A stretch of 64,000 bases of DNA from an uncultured Bacteroides sp. (lineage in GTDB: Bacteria; Bacteroidota; Bacteroidia; Bacteroidales; Bacteroidaceae), in the NCBI GenBank assembly GCA_949300425.1, contig CASGED010000097.1, forward strand, positions 1 through 64,000. The letters are read 5' to 3'. The translations under genes and the position numbers were made by a program. How positions within the stretch are numbered: position 1 is the first letter of the stretch; the number at the start of each line of letters is the position of its first letter. This document shows, in pieces, positions 44,809 to 55,040 of the stretch. Below the pieces are notes generated by a model, which was not told the DNA's origin, made no database searches, and was given only the letters and a program-made list of their open reading frames with translations.

Positions 44809-46227
44809 ATGATAAATAACTATTTGGAGAGGCAAATTAAAGAATTTTTTCCTTATCTGCCAACAGTTGAGCAAGAAAATGCAATAAAAAAGTTATCCGA
44901 GTTCCTAAGCTCTCCTAAAGATGGACTCGTTTTCCTGCTTCGCGGCTATGCGGGTACCGGGAAAACATCGCTGGTGGGAGCGTTGGTGCATGCGTTGGAT
45001 AAACTGCGACAGAAGTCAGTCTTGTTGGCGCCGACCGGGCGTGCAGCGAAGGTTTTTGCTTCTTATGCCGGGCATCCGGCTTTTACCATTCACAAGAAGA
45101 TATACCGGCAGAAGGCTTTCTCTGGGGAGATGGACAACTTCTCCTTGAACGAAAACCTCACGACACATACTTTATATATAGTAGATGAGGCTTCTATGAT
45201 TTCCAATGAAGGTTTGTCGGGCAGTGTATTTGGTACAGGGCGTTTATTAGATGACTTGGTGCAGTTTGTATATGCCGGCCAAGGGTGTCGGCTCTTGCTG
45301 ATGGGTGATACGGCTCAGCTTCCGCCTGTAGGTGAGGAACTGAGTCCTGCGCTTTATGCCGATGCGTTGCGAGGATATGGGTTGGAAGTGGTAGAGGCTG
45401 AGTTGACCCAAGTAGTTCGTCAGGAACAGCAGTCGGGTGTCTTGTGGAATGCTACGGTGTTACGTCGGCTCATTACAGAAGAGTCCTGTTATGCGTTACC
45501 TAAAATACGTTTGTCTGGCTTTGCGGATATAAAGAATGTACCGGGCAACGAGCTGATTGATACATTGTCCACTTGTTATGACCGGGATGGTTTGGATGAG
45601 ACGATTGTAGTGTGCCGCTCCAACAAACGAGCTAATATATATAATAATGGTATACGAGTGCAGATTCTTTGGCGTGAAGAAGAATTGGAGACGGGAGACC
45701 GTCTGATGGTGGTTAAGAATAACTATTATTGGACCGGGAAACAGAAGGTATTGGACTTTATAGCAAATGGCGAGACTGTGGTGGTAAGGCGAGTTAGACG
45801 CACACGCGAGTTGTATGGGTTCCGTTTTGCGGATGTTGTGGTAGCGTTTCCCGATTACGATGAATTAGAACTGGAGGTCACGTTGTTGCTCGATACGTTG
45901 CATAGCGAAGTCCCTGCACTTTCACGCGATGCGAATGAGCGTCTTTTTCAAACAGTATTGGAAGACTATGCCGACATTCCGCTGAAGCGTGACCGTATGA
46001 AGAAGATGAAGTCCGATCCTCATTATAATGCTTTGCAAGTGAAGTACGCGTATGCCGTTACCTGCCACAAAGCACAGGGTGGACAATGGAAGAATGTGTT
46101 TCTCGACCAAGGTTATATGTCCGATGAATATCTGACGCCTGATTATTTTCGTTGGCTCTATACGGCTTTTACTCGTGCTACCGGAACTCTTTATTTGGTG
46201 AATTATCCGCTGGAACAGGTGGAATAG
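44809..46227 (+). CDS. RecD-like ATP-dependent DNA helicase
   Basis: Walker A GYAGTGKT at 46-53, motif II VDEAS (about 125-129), motif III GDTAQLPPVG, and the C-terminal UvrD-C2 block YAVTCHKAQGGQW with YTAFTRAT. 472 residues. It is a SF1B helicase of the RecD/Pif1 class, related to exonuclease V alpha but without RecBC neighbours here; likely a stand-alone repair helicase. Divergent from the 44711 gene and convergent with the MATE exporter (8 bp apart). Confidence 0.9.
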   Translation: MINNYLERQIKEFFPYLPTVEQENAIKKLSEFLSSPKDGLVFLLRGYAGTGKTSLVGALVHALDKLRQKSVLLAPTGRAAKVFASYAGHPAFTIHKKIYRQKAFSGEMDNFSLNENLTTHTLYIVDEASMISNEGLSGSVFGTGRLLDDLVQFVYAGQGCRLLLMGDTAQLPPVGEELSPALYADALRGYGLEVVEAELTQVVRQEQQSGVLWNATVLRRLITEESCYALPKIRLSGFADIKNVPGNELIDTLSTCYDRDGLDETIVVCRSNKRANIYNNGIRVQILWREEELETGDRLMVVKNNYYWTGKQKVLDFIANGETVVVRRVRRTRELYGFRFADVVVAFPDYDELELEVTLLLDTLHSEVPALSRDANERLFQTVLEDYADIPLKRDRMKKMKSDPHYNALQVKYAYAVTCHKAQGGQWKNVFLDQGYMSDEYLTPDYFRWLYTAFTRATGTLYLVNYPLEQVE

Positions 46228-46235
46228 GAAGTGCC

Positions 46236-47546
46236 TTAATTCTTAAATGCCTTACGGATGACTTTTCGACTGAGTATGGTTTGCATGAGTCCGCGTATCA
46301 GTAGGTAAACGAGGAAGGCAATCCAAAGGGCGTGATTCCCCCATAGGGTATGTAGACCGTAGTATAAGAGGAAAAAACTGGCGGTTGCTGTGGCCATGGA
46401 TTGTAACATGCCCCGTGTGGCAGTGGCTCCGATAAAGATACCGTCCCAAATAAACGCAGCCATTCCGGCTATAGGTATGGCTAAAGCCCAGCCGAAATAA
46501 CTGTTTGCTGCGGCAATGACTTCGGCTTCATCGGTAAGCAGTTCTAAAAAGGCATTGCCGCCTATGGCATATGCCAAGGTAAACAATATGGCCATCTCTC
46601 CGCCCCATGCGAAAAGGTGGCGTACCGTAAGGCTGAATTGGGATTGATTCTGTGTACCGATGTATTTGCCGCTCAGGGCCTCTCCGGCATAAGCAAATCC
46701 GTCCATGACATACGAGTAGAGTGTAAAAAGTTGTATCAGTAGGGTATTGACGGCCAACACCATTTCGCCTTGTTTCGCCCCCGTTGAGGTGAAGAATAAG
46801 GTGACAGCCACCAAGCAAAGCGTACGAAGAAAAATATCGCGGTTCACTGCGAAGAATCTGCTCATAGCCGACCGTTCCCATAAGCCTTTCCATCGGAAGT
46901 ATGTTCTCAGTCTGCCATAATAATGTAGACACAATCCTATTCCCATGAAGAATCCTGCATATTGGGCTATCAAGGTGCCCAACGCCACTCCTTCTACTTT
47001 CAGTCCACCCCCGTATACCAACCAGAGGCTTGCCGCAATGTTTACTATATTTTGTGTAATGGCTATTGTCATGGGAATACGTGAGTTCTGCATTCCTATG
47101 AACCAGCCCGTCAGCCCATAAAGTCCCAACATGGCCGGCGCTCCCCAAATACAGATGTGGAAATAGGTCGTAGTCAATTGACGTACCTCGTCCGTAGGGT
47201 GAACTAGTAGGAAAGCTATTTCACGAACAGGTACTTGCAAGACAATAAAACAGATTCCTACGCCGACGCCTATTCCTACAGCCCGTGTCAACATGCGTGT
47301 CGCTTCCGTCCAGTCGCGACGGCCATACAGTTGTGACGTCATTCCGCTGGTACCCATGCGCAGGAAGCCGAATATCCAGTAGATGATGTTGAACAACATA
47401 CCGCCTACGGCAATGGCTCCGATGTAGGCCGCGCTTCCTAAATGTCCTACGATGGTCACATCTACCAACCCTAACAAAGGCACGGTGATGTTCGACACAA
47501 TGGAAGGCAAAGCTATGTGTAATATCTGCCGGTCTATCCGCTTCAT
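46236..47546 (-). CDS. MATE-family efflux transporter (DinF subfamily)
   Basis: Twelve hydrophobic segments, starting IALPSIVSNITVPLLGLVDVTIVGHLG, the MATE first helix; length 436. DinF members export drugs or bile-like compounds in exchange for Na+ or H+. The start overlaps the DUF4834 gene by 4 bp, so the two are translated together. Confidence 0.92.
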   Translation of the reverse strand: MKRIDRQILHIALPSIVSNITVPLLGLVDVTIVGHLGSAAYIGAIAVGGMLFNIIYWIFGFLRMGTSGMTSQLYGRRDWTEATRMLTRAVGIGVGVGICFIVLQVPVREIAFLLVHPTDEVRQLTTTYFHICIWGAPAMLGLYGLTGWFIGMQNSRIPMTIAITQNIVNIAASLWLVYGGGLKVEGVALGTLIAQYAGFFMGIGLCLHYYGRLRTYFRWKGLWERSAMSRFFAVNRDIFLRTLCLVAVTLFFTSTGAKQGEMVLAVNTLLIQLFTLYSYVMDGFAYAGEALSGKYIGTQNQSQFSLTVRHLFAWGGEMAILFTLAYAIGGNAFLELLTDEAEVIAAANSYFGWALAIPIAGMAAFIWDGIFIGATATRGMLQSMATATASFFLLYYGLHTLWGNHALWIAFLVYLLIRGLMQTILSRKVIRKAFKN

Positions 47547-47791
47547 GGAGCGTCCTTTACTTCCTCAAAGTCTACATAATCTCCCTCGTCTTTCGCAAAT
47601 ACTCTTTTCTTGCCTTCGGGATGGATTGCTTTTCTCTTATAACGGATGTGGTTACTTTCCTCGTCTGAATGGTGCTGTTGGCGTCGTCCGATACCGAACA
47701 GTCCTCGCAGGATTGTTCCTACGATGCTGAGTCCGATAAACAAGACGGCTACGACAATGAAAAGCAAAAAAACTAAAAATAATTGTAGCAT
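47543..47791 (-). CDS. DUF4834 small membrane protein
   Basis: 82 residues: one N-terminal span (LFLVFLLFIVVAVLFIGLSIVGTI), then a basic and acidic tail (SDEESNHIRYKRKAI, ending GDYVDFEEVKDAP). Conserved in Bacteroidales next to a MATE gene, function unknown. Confidence 0.8.
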   Translation of the reverse strand: MLQLFLVFLLFIVVAVLFIGLSIVGTILRGLFGIGRRQQHHSDEESNHIRYKRKAIHPEGKKRVFAKDEGDYVDFEEVKDAP

Positions 47792-47854
47792 ACATCTAAA
47801 TCGTTAAGTTGTTACGGAATAGAGCTATACAATAACTATGCCAAAAGCGTTCAT

Positions 47855-48562
47855 TCACTTTTTCCGGCACGTTCCTAAGGATATCAGGATGTAACAAATG
47901 ATGGAGGCCGCAAAACCTCTGACCTGTAAAAGGACAAGCAAGCAGGCACTAAGAATCAAGAAGCAGAAACTGACTTTGTTATCTTTCCACGAAAGATTCT
48001 TGAACTTGAGCGAAAACATGGGAATCTCCGACACCAATAGCCATGAGAACAAACATACAAGTATCAGCAGGTACAACGGGTGAAACATTGCATTGATTAA
48101 AAAAGGATGAAAGCCGGCCACTAACGAGCCCCAAAATAAAGCGTTGGCCGGCACTGGTAGTCCGATAAACGAAGATGTCTGCCGGGTATCGTTGTTGAAC
48201 TTGGCTAAGCGGAGTGCCGAAAATACGGCAATAAGGAAGGCTAAATAGGGTAGCCAGGCCACCACGGAAGCCATGTAGGCAGGATAGTGCATTTCTTTGA
48301 ACAAGGAAAATACAATCAGCGAGGGTGCCACGCCAAAACTCACGTCATCGGACAATGAATCCAAATCCTTGCCGATGTCGGAATAAGCATGGAGCACGCG
48401 TGCGGCCAAACCATCAAGGAAGTCGAACAAGGCACTGATAGCGATAAATAAGAGAGCCATGTCATAACGGGCCTCGAAAGCCATGACACTTGCCACACAC
48501 CCTGAAAATAGGTTCAGGCAGGTGAGCGCGTTGGGAATATGGCGGGTAATGTGGTTTGCCAT
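47855..48562 (-). CDS. pssA: CDP-diacylglycerol--serine O-phosphatidyltransferase
   Basis: The CDP-alcohol phosphotransferase motif is seen as DFLDGLAARVLHAYSDIGKDLDSLSD (D..DG..AR...G..D...D, about residues 46-71), in an eight-span membrane protein of 235 residues. Makes phosphatidylserine at the inner membrane; the decarboxylase is the next gene upstream (6 bp), so the two complete phosphatidylethanolamine synthesis. Confidence 0.95.
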   Translation of the reverse strand: MANHITRHIPNALTCLNLFSGCVASVMAFEARYDMALLFIAISALFDFLDGLAARVLHAYSDIGKDLDSLSDDVSFGVAPSLIVFSLFKEMHYPAYMASVVAWLPYLAFLIAVFSALRLAKFNNDTRQTSSFIGLPVPANALFWGSLVAGFHPFLINAMFHPLYLLILVCLFSWLLVSEIPMFSLKFKNLSWKDNKVSFCFLILSACLLVLLQVRGFAASIICYILISLGTCRKK

Positions 48563-48568
48563 AAAAAT

Positions 48569-49255
48569 TTATTTAAGTTTAGCTATTACCGTTTGGTTGC
48601 CTGTAGTCATTTGCCCTAACTTGACCAAGATTTCTGTGTCAAGAGGCAAGAATACATCCACACGCGAACCGAACTTGATAAAGCCCAAATGTTCGTCTAT
48701 ATAACAATCTTCGCCCGGCGTGGCGTAAGTGACAATGCGTCTGGCCATGGCTCCGGCAATCTGTCGGGTCATAATTTCCACCCCTTCCGGTGTCTCTATA
48801 ATAATGGTAGAACGCTCATTGTCCGTACTGGCTTTCGGAAGCCAAGCTTTCAGGAACTTGCCATTCTGATGCGACACTTGTTTTACCAAACCATCTACAG
48901 GATACCAATTGGCATGTACGTTGACCAGACTCATGAAGATGGACACCATGATGCGTCGGTCGTGAAAATATTCGTTCTCGTCCACTTCCTCCACCACAAC
49001 CACCTTGCCGTCAGCGGGAGCCACAACCACTTTCTCGGTGTTTTGCCCGAAGAGCCGGATGGGGCAACGGAAGAAGTTGACCAAGATTCCGTAGACCACC
49101 AAGCTGGCAACCGCCAGGATATAAAACGGCCACTTGTACTCGAAGCCGAAGTATACCAGCGCATTGAGGGCTAACAGGATAAATAAGCCTCCCACTAAGG
49201 TGTGAGTGCCTTCACGATGTAAATGTATCTTTTTTAGTCTTTTCAGTCTGGCCAT
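48569..49255 (-). CDS. psd: Phosphatidylserine decarboxylase proenzyme
   Basis: 228 residues of the short archaeal/Bacteroidota type: a basic N-terminus, two membrane segments at about 20-60, then the soluble core with [11 protein letters not shown] and the self-cleavage site in [14 protein letters not shown] near residue 205, where the Ser of GS becomes the pyruvoyl group. First gene of the psd-pssA unit; promoter at 49295-49326. Confidence 0.93.
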   Translation of the reverse strand: MARLKRLKKIHLHREGTHTLVGGLFILLALNALVYFGFEYKWPFYILAVASLVVYGILVNFFRCPIRLFGQNTEKVVVAPADGKVVVVEEVDENEYFHDRRIMVSIFMSLVNVHANWYPVDGLVKQVSHQNGKFLKAWLPKASTDNERSTIIIETPEGVEIMTRQIAGAMARRIVTYATPGEDCYIDEHLGFIKFGSRVDVFLPLDTEILVKLGQMTTGNQTVIAKLK

Positions 49256-49294
49256 GTAGCTTTGTTCGCTTCTTAATTAGATTGAAACTAACTG

Positions 49295-49326
49295 CAAAAA
49301 TAGGGTTATTTTAAAAATCTAACAAA
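49295..49326 (-). promoter_or_regulatory. Promoter of psd-pssA
   Basis: Reverse-strand TTTG (CAAA 49323-49326), 20-base spacer, TATTTTTG (CAAAAATA 49295-49302). Confidence 0.7.
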
Positions 49327-49347
49327 GATTTCAGGAAGAAATGCACT

Positions 49348-49376
49348 TTTGAATAATTTTTTGGAGAATATCTTTG
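49348..49376 (+). promoter_or_regulatory. Promoter of dnaE
   Basis: TATCTTTG at 49369-49376 with TTTG 17 bases upstream at 49348-49351, a slightly short spacer. Divergent from the psd promoter. Confidence 0.6.
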
Positions 49377-49434
49377 CTATGAATTTCAGAGATAGTACCT
49401 TTATGCTCTAAATTTTTAAGAGAAAATACAGCGT

Positions 49435-52400
49435 ATGCAGGATTTTGTTCATTTGCATGTACACACCCAATATTCCTTGCTCGACGGGCAGGCCAGCATC
49501 AGCAAACTGGTGGACAAAGCCATGAAGGACGGGATGAAAGGAATTGCCGTGACCGATCATGGTAATATGTTTGGAATCAAAGAGTTTACTAACTATGTCA
49601 ATAAGAAGAACAGTGGGCCGCAAGGCGAAATAAAGGACTTGAAGAAGCGTATCGCCGGTATTGAGAGCGGCGAGACTGCCTGCGAGAATCCGGAAGCGGA
49701 ATTGGCGGAATGCCGATTGAAAATAGAAGAAGCCAAAAGGAAACTATTCAAGCCTATCATTGGATGCGAGATGTATGTGGCCCATCGTACGATGGACAAG
49801 CGCGAAGGCAAACCGGATCAAGGCGGCTGGCATCTCATCGTATTGGCGAAAAATGAAAAAGGATACCACAACTTGATAAAATTGGTTTCACGTGCTTGGA
49901 CAAAGGGATATTATATGCGTCCGCGTACCGACCGTACTGAATTGGAAAAGTATCGCGAAGGCCTCATCATTTGTTCGGCTTGCCTCGGTGGAGAAGTCCC
50001 GAAGATGATTATGGCCGACAAGTACGAAGAAGCCGAGGAGGCCATCCGTTGGTATAAAGAAATGTTTGGGGAGGATTATTACCTGGAGTTGCAACGTCAT
50101 AAAGCCACTGTGTCCCGTGCCAACCACGAAGCATACCCTTTGCAACAGAAAGTAAATGCCAAACTATTAGAGTATGCCCGGAAATATAATATTAAGGTTA
50201 TCTGCACCAACGACGTGCATTTTGTAGATGAAGAGAATGCCGAAGCCCATGACCGTCTGATTTGCCTGAGTACAGGAAAAGATTTGGATGACCCGACCCG
50301 CATGCTCTATACCAAGCAGGAATGGATGAAGACCAAAGCCGAGATGAACGCCTTGTTTGCCGACGTGCCTGAAGCCTTGTCCAATACCTTGGAGATACTG
50401 GATAAAGTAGAGTATTACTCCATCGACCATGCTCCCATTATGCCGACCTTTGCCATTCCTGAAGACTTTGGCACAGAAGAAGAATACCGCAAGAAATATA
50501 CGGAAGAGGACCTTTTCAACGAATTTACCCGCAATGAGAACGGTGAAGTGGTGTTAGACGAAGAAGCTGCCAAGGCTAAAATCAAGCGTTTGGGAGGATA
50601 TGAGAAGCTATACCGTATCAAATTGGAGGCCGACTATTTGGCCAAACTGGCTTTCGATGGTGCCAAACGCTTATACGGTGATCCGCTGAGTGAGGAAGTA
50701 AAAGAACGCCTGACGTTCGAACTTTATATTATGAAAACCATGGGATTCCCTGGCTATTTCCTCATTGTGCAGGACTTCATCAATGCCGCCCGTACCCAGT
50801 TGGGCGTATCGGTAGGCCCGGGACGTGGTTCGGCGGCCGGTTCGGCAGTAGCCTATTGTTTGGGCATCACGAAGATAGACCCCATTCAATATGACCTGTT
50901 GTTTGAGCGTTTCCTGAATCCGGACCGAATTTCATTGCCTGATATTGATGTGGACTTCGATGATGACGGACGAGGCGAAGTGCTCCGTTGGGTAACCGAG
51001 AAATACGGACAGGAAAAAGTGGCGCACATCATTACCTATGGTACCATGGCCACCAAGATGGCTATTAAGGACGTGGCGCGCGTAGAAAAACTCCCCTTGT
51101 CCGAGTCTGACCGTCTGTGTAAACTTGTACCCGATAAAATACCTGACAAGAAATTGAATCTGCCCAATGCCATCGCTTACGTGCCCGAGTTACAGGCTGC
51201 AGAAGCTTCACCCGACCCTTTGGTACGCGAAACCATCAAATATGCCAAAATGTTGGAAGGTAATGTCCGAGGTACGGGCGTACACGCTTGTGGCACCATC
51301 ATTTGCCGGGATGACATTACGGACTGGGTCCCGGTCAGTACGGCGGACGACAAAGAAACAGGCGAGAAACTGCTTGTGACCCAATACGAAGGTTCGGTCA
51401 TCGAAGATACCGGACTGATTAAGATGGACTTCCTGGGACTGAAAACTCTGTCCATTATTAAGGAAGCGGTGGAGAACGTGCGCTTGCACCGGGGCGTCCA
51501 GCTGGATATAGACAAAATTTCCATTAACGATCCGGCCACCTACAAACTCTATTGTGAAGGTCGTACCATCGGCACATTCCAATTCGAATCGGCCGGCATG
51601 CAGAAGTATTTGCGCGAATTACAGCCCAGTACGTTCGAAGACCTGATAGCCATGAACGCTTTGTATCGTCCGGGACCTATGGATTACATTCCGGATTTCA
51701 TCGACCGCAAATGGGGACGCAAGCCCATCGAGTACGACATCCCTATTATGGAAAAATACCTGAAGGACACCTATGGCATTACGGTCTATCAGGAGCAGGT
51801 GATGCTTCTCTCCCGTCTGCTGGCCGACTTTACGCGTGGTGAGTCCGATGCCTTACGTAAGGCGATGGGTAAGAAGTTGCGTGACAAGTTGGACCACATG
51901 AAGCCCAAGTTCATTGCCGGCGGACAGAAGAACGGTCACGACCCCAAAGTATTGGAAAAGATTTGGACGGACTGGGAGAAATTTGCGTCCTATGCCTTCA
52001 ACAAGTCGCACGCCACGTGCTATTCGTGGGTGGCCTATCAGACCGCTTACCTGAAAGCGAACTATCCCGCCGAATACATGGCGGCCGTTATGAGCCGAAG
52101 CTTGTCGGACATCGTCTCTATCACCAAGCTGATGGACGAATGCAAGTCAATGGGCATTAAGGTGATGGGGCCGGACGTAAACGAGAGTAACAAGAAATTC
52201 ACCGTCAACGCCGAAGGCAATATCCGTTTCGGCTTAGGTGCCATCAAGGGTGTAGGCGAGAGTGCCGTACAGAGCATTATAAGCGAACGTGAGAAGAACG
52301 GTCCTTACAAGAATATCTTTGACTTTGTGCAACGTGTCAACCTCAACTCTTGTAATAGGAAAAACATTGAGTGCCTGGCTTTGGCTGGCAGCCTCGATAG

Positions 52401-53232
52401 TTTTACCGAGCTATCCCGCGAACAATACTTTGCCGAGAACACCAAAGGGGAACTTTTCTTGGATACCTTAGTCCGTTACGGAAGCCGTTATCAGACGGAC
52501 AAGTCTATGGCAACCAATTCCTTGTTTGGCGGGGAAAACATGATAGAAGTGGCCACGCCCGAGATACCGAATGCCGAGCGTTGGAGTGACTTAGAGCGAC
52601 TGAACCAAGAGCGTGACCTGGTGGGCATCTACTTGTCCGCCCATCCGTTGGATGAATATGCCGTGGTATTGGAGCACGTATGCAATACCCGCATGGCTGA
52701 ACTGGGAAACAAGGAAGCGTTGGTCGGACGCGAAATCACCATGGGAGGCATCGTAACTTCCGTGCGGCGCGGCACCAGCAAGAACGGCAATCCTTACGGC
52801 ATAGCCAAGATAGAAGATTATAGCGGTGCTTATGAATTCCCCTTCTTTGGCAAGGACTGGACTACCTACCAGAACTATTTGGGTGAACGTACGTTCCTCT
52901 ATCTGACCGCACGTTGCCAGCCCAAACAATGGAAACCGGATGAATTGGAGCTGAAAATCACATCCATACAGTTGCTGCCCGATGTAAAAGAGGAGCTGAT
53001 AAAGAAGATAACCATCCTGATACCCTTGACGTACCTCAACGCGACGTTGATAACGGAATTGTCGCAACTGACAAAAGAGCATCCCGGAAATACCGAGTTG
53101 TGTTTCAAGGTGACCGACTCGGAAAGCAAGCAATCGCTCGATTTGGTTTCGCGACCGGTCAAGCTGACGGTAGGCCGTGAATTGATTTCATATTTAAAAG
53201 GGCGGCCGGAGCTTGAATTTCGAATAAATTAG
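49435..53232 (+). CDS. dnaE: DNA polymerase III alpha subunit
   Basis: Replicative polymerase of 1265 residues. PHP domain at the N-terminus (FVHLHVHTQYSLLDGQ), the polymerase block with PGRGSAAGSAVAYCLGI and the catalytic Asps in PDIDVDFDDDGR at about 501-512, a helix-hairpin-helix tail and an OB domain (GGIVTSVRRGTSKNG). No exonuclease domain, as normal for DnaE. Longer than E. coli DnaE (1160 aa) with an insertion near residues 65-105. Single gene with its own promoter, followed by trxA. Confidence 0.97.
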   Translation: MQDFVHLHVHTQYSLLDGQASISKLVDKAMKDGMKGIAVTDHGNMFGIKEFTNYVNKKNSGPQGEIKDLKKRIAGIESGETACENPEAELAECRLKIEEAKRKLFKPIIGCEMYVAHRTMDKREGKPDQGGWHLIVLAKNEKGYHNLIKLVSRAWTKGYYMRPRTDRTELEKYREGLIICSACLGGEVPKMIMADKYEEAEEAIRWYKEMFGEDYYLELQRHKATVSRANHEAYPLQQKVNAKLLEYARKYNIKVICTNDVHFVDEENAEAHDRLICLSTGKDLDDPTRMLYTKQEWMKTKAEMNALFADVPEALSNTLEILDKVEYYSIDHAPIMPTFAIPEDFGTEEEYRKKYTEEDLFNEFTRNENGEVVLDEEAAKAKIKRLGGYEKLYRIKLEADYLAKLAFDGAKRLYGDPLSEEVKERLTFELYIMKTMGFPGYFLIVQDFINAARTQLGVSVGPGRGSAAGSAVAYCLGITKIDPIQYDLLFERFLNPDRISLPDIDVDFDDDGRGEVLRWVTEKYGQEKVAHIITYGTMATKMAIKDVARVEKLPLSESDRLCKLVPDKIPDKKLNLPNAIAYVPELQAAEASPDPLVRETIKYAKMLEGNVRGTGVHACGTIICRDDITDWVPVSTADDKETGEKLLVTQYEGSVIEDTGLIKMDFLGLKTLSIIKEAVENVRLHRGVQLDIDKISINDPATYKLYCEGRTIGTFQFESAGMQKYLRELQPSTFEDLIAMNALYRPGPMDYIPDFIDRKWGRKPIEYDIPIMEKYLKDTYGITVYQEQVMLLSRLLADFTRGESDALRKAMGKKLRDKLDHMKPKFIAGGQKNGHDPKVLEKIWTDWEKFASYAFNKSHATCYSWVAYQTAYLKANYPAEYMAAVMSRSLSDIVSITKLMDECKSMGIKVMGPDVNESNKKFTVNAEGNIRFGLGAIKGVGESAVQSIISEREKNGPYKNIFDFVQRVNLNSCNRKNIECLALAGSLDSFTELSREQYFAENTKGELFLDTLVRYGSRYQTDKSMATNSLFGGENMIEVATPEIPNAERWSDLERLNQERDLVGIYLSAHPLDEYAVVLEHVCNTRMAELGNKEALVGREITMGGIVTSVRRGTSKNGNPYGIAKIEDYSGAYEFPFFGKDWTTYQNYLGERTFLYLTARCQPKQWKPDELELKITSIQLLPDVKEELIKKITILIPLTYLNATLITELSQLTKEHPGNTELCFKVTDSESKQSLDLVSRPVKLTVGRELISYLKGRPELEFRIN

Positions 53233-53233
53233 T

Positions 53234-53241
53234 TATCTTTG
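53234..53241 (+). promoter_or_regulatory. -7 element of trxA
   Basis: TATCTTTG fits TAnnTTTG, overlapping the end of dnaE; the expected start is near 53248. Confidence 0.5.
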
Positions 53242-53296
53242 TCCCAAAGAAAGATCGAAAATATATATTATCAACAATCTAAAATATTTGAATACG

Positions 53297-53611
53297 ATGG
53301 CATTAGAAATTACTGAAGGCAATTATCAAGAGCTGATAGCAAGCGGAAACCCTGTAGTGATTGATTTTTGGGCACCTTGGTGCGGACCATGTAAGATGGT
53401 TAGTCCGATTATTGACGAATTGGCAGCCGAGTATGAAGGCAAGGTTACGATAGGCAAATGTGATGTGGACGACAATGGAGACGTGGCGGCCGCGTTTGGC
53501 ATACGCAACATCCCTACCGTACTGTTCTTCAAAGATGGCAAGCAAGTGGACAAACAAGTAGGCTCCGCACCGAAACCTACCTATGTACAGAAGATAGAAG
53601 CTTTATTGTAA
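53297..53611 (+). CDS. trxA: Thioredoxin
   Basis: 104 residues from MALEITEGNYQEL, active site WCGPC at 28-32, cis-proline in FGIRNIPTVLFF. A general cytoplasmic disulfide reductant. A TTG nine bases upstream (53288) is in frame but ATG 53297 is the natural start. Confidence 0.96.
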   Translation: MALEITEGNYQELIASGNPVVIDFWAPWCGPCKMVSPIIDELAAEYEGKVTIGKCDVDDNGDVAAAFGIRNIPTVLFFKDGKQVDKQVGSAPKPTYVQKIEALL

Positions 53612-53626
53612 TAAAAAGAAATGCTT

Positions 53627-53962
53627 ATGGGACAGGATGACGATTTCTTAAAGGAAGACCTTGATGATGAAAAGACGATTGGGTTCATCAAGAATTATTT
53701 GCCGCAAGAAGTGAAAGAAAAGTTCACCGACGATGACCTTTATTACTTTCTCGACTTGATAGATGAGTATTATACCGAAAGTGGTATTCTCGACGCGCAG
53801 CCGGATGCCGAAGGATATATTGACATTGATTTAGAAAAAATCGTGGACTATATCCGGAAGGAAGCGCACAAAGACGAAGTAGGCGATTTCGACCCCGAGG
53901 ACCTGTTGTTTGTCGTCCAAGGCGAAATGGAGTACGCTGATTCGTTGGCGGAGGAAGAGTAA
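53627..53962 (+). CDS. Conserved acidic protein, unknown
   Basis: About 111 residues, strongly acidic, starting MGQDDDFLKEDLDD (in-frame ATG at 53621 precedes it). Helical, with KNYLPQEVKEKFTDDDLYYFLDLIDEYY then a short DFDPEDLLFVVQGE tail. Conserved in Bacteroides next to trxA; function not known. 15 bp after trxA, probably co-transcribed. Confidence 0.7.
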   Translation: MGQDDDFLKEDLDDEKTIGFIKNYLPQEVKEKFTDDDLYYFLDLIDEYYTESGILDAQPDAEGYIDIDLEKIVDYIRKEAHKDEVGDFDPEDLLFVVQGEMEYADSLAEEE

Positions 53963-53998
53963 AGAAAGGGCGTAGTCCCAAAAACGATTTTTTCAAGC

Positions 53999-54060
53999 GC
54001 GGATGACGCGGATTTCACGGATAAAATCAGGAACTTATTCGTGTGGTTCGTGTCATCCGC
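53999..54060. repeat. Inverted repeat with arms GCGGATGAC / GTCATCCGC
   Basis: Perfect 9-bp arms at 53999-54007 and 54052-54060. The inner sequence is of the type that recurs between Bacteroides genes (GATTTCACGGAT words). Confidence 0.6.
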
Positions 54061-54134
54061 ACCTGTTTTTATCCTGCTCACCCGCGTCATAGCATTTATC
54101 ATTCTTAATTTTTCATTCAAGCGGGGCTTCGGTT

Positions 54135-54670
54135 CGCTAAATTATCATTTAACCTCCCACCCCTTATCATTTAATGTACCGTCCCGTCCCTTTAAATGGG
54201 AGTGGTCTTCTGATTAAACGTGATTTGAGCGCTTGAAAACAGGCAGTGTTTGAATCGGCAAGACGGTATGTTTCACCTTCTACACAAATTTTCCTGTTGC
54301 AAGTTTCACGCCTTCACGGCTTCGTAACCGCTTGACTTTGAAACGAATGCTGTGAAAGATACATCCTTCACGGATGTTTCACGTCTCCGTTTTGTGAAGG
54401 ACACGGGATTTCTCCTTAAAAAACGATTCTGTACAATTTGTGTATATAGATGTACGATTTGTGCATATAACGTCCGGCACCGTGAAACAAGGCAAAACGT
54501 GAAAGGAATGGATGTTTCACAGCATATACTTATAAATCAAAAGAATACAGGGCGGTGAAAGCGTGAAACTTTCACCGGGCGAAGTCCCCTTGGGCGTTGT
54601 AAAGACGGCCTTTATGAGGCTGAAGTTCTTCTTTACGGGCGTAAAGAGCGGCTTTGGTTAGACAAATGGG
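54135..54670 (+). repeat. Dispersed hairpin-rich non-coding repeat, copy R2
   Basis: About 536 bp colinear with R1 (11537-12131) on the same strand. The start shares CGCTAAATT and TTTAA-rich words; the middle has the CCTTCACGGATGTTTCAC block at about 54365-54382 as in R1; the 8-bp hairpin GGTGAAAG/CTTTCACC is at 54553-54575; CTTTACG-GG-CGTAAAG lies at 54631-54646 (loop GG where R1 has GA). GTGAAAC (54482-54488) pairs with GTTTCAC (54514-54520). No gene in it. Confidence 0.8.
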
Positions 54671-54688
54671 AATATAGCTTCCCTGTTT

Positions 54689-55039
54689 TTATCCCTTCAA
54701 CTCTTTCTCCTCCTCCTGTGGAATACGAACGGAAGTATAAAGTTCGAAGATGGCGGCGATGGTGAGGCAGACAATCCATTCATTGCCGTTGGTGAACAGC
54801 ATCAGTGTGCCGGCCACTACCAAAAGTAACGCGCCTAATATCTGCTGGAAACGCAAGCGGCGGATAACAGAGTTTTGTACATGCGGGCGGGTGTTGATTT
54901 GCGCTAATGCAACCAAGGTGGCGCCTACCGTATAAACGTATGGAGCCGCTATCCAACCGGTGATGTAGACGGCGGCACCAACCAATACCATAATGGCGCC
55001 TACGGCGAAAAGAGCGGAAAGTATTTGTTTCATGGGCAT
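54689..55039 (-). CDS. Four-span membrane protein, unknown
   Basis: 116 residues with four hydrophobic segments and a short KEEEKELKG-like acidic tail (FELYTSVRIPQEEEKE). Conserved in Bacteroidales beside the FtsB-like gene (1 bp gap). Function unknown. Confidence 0.65.
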   Translation of the reverse strand: MPMKQILSALFAVGAIMVLVGAAVYITGWIAAPYVYTVGATLVALAQINTRPHVQNSVIRRLRFQQILGALLLVVAGTLMLFTNGNEWIVCLTIAAIFELYTSVRIPQEEEKELKG

Positions 55040-55040
55040 G

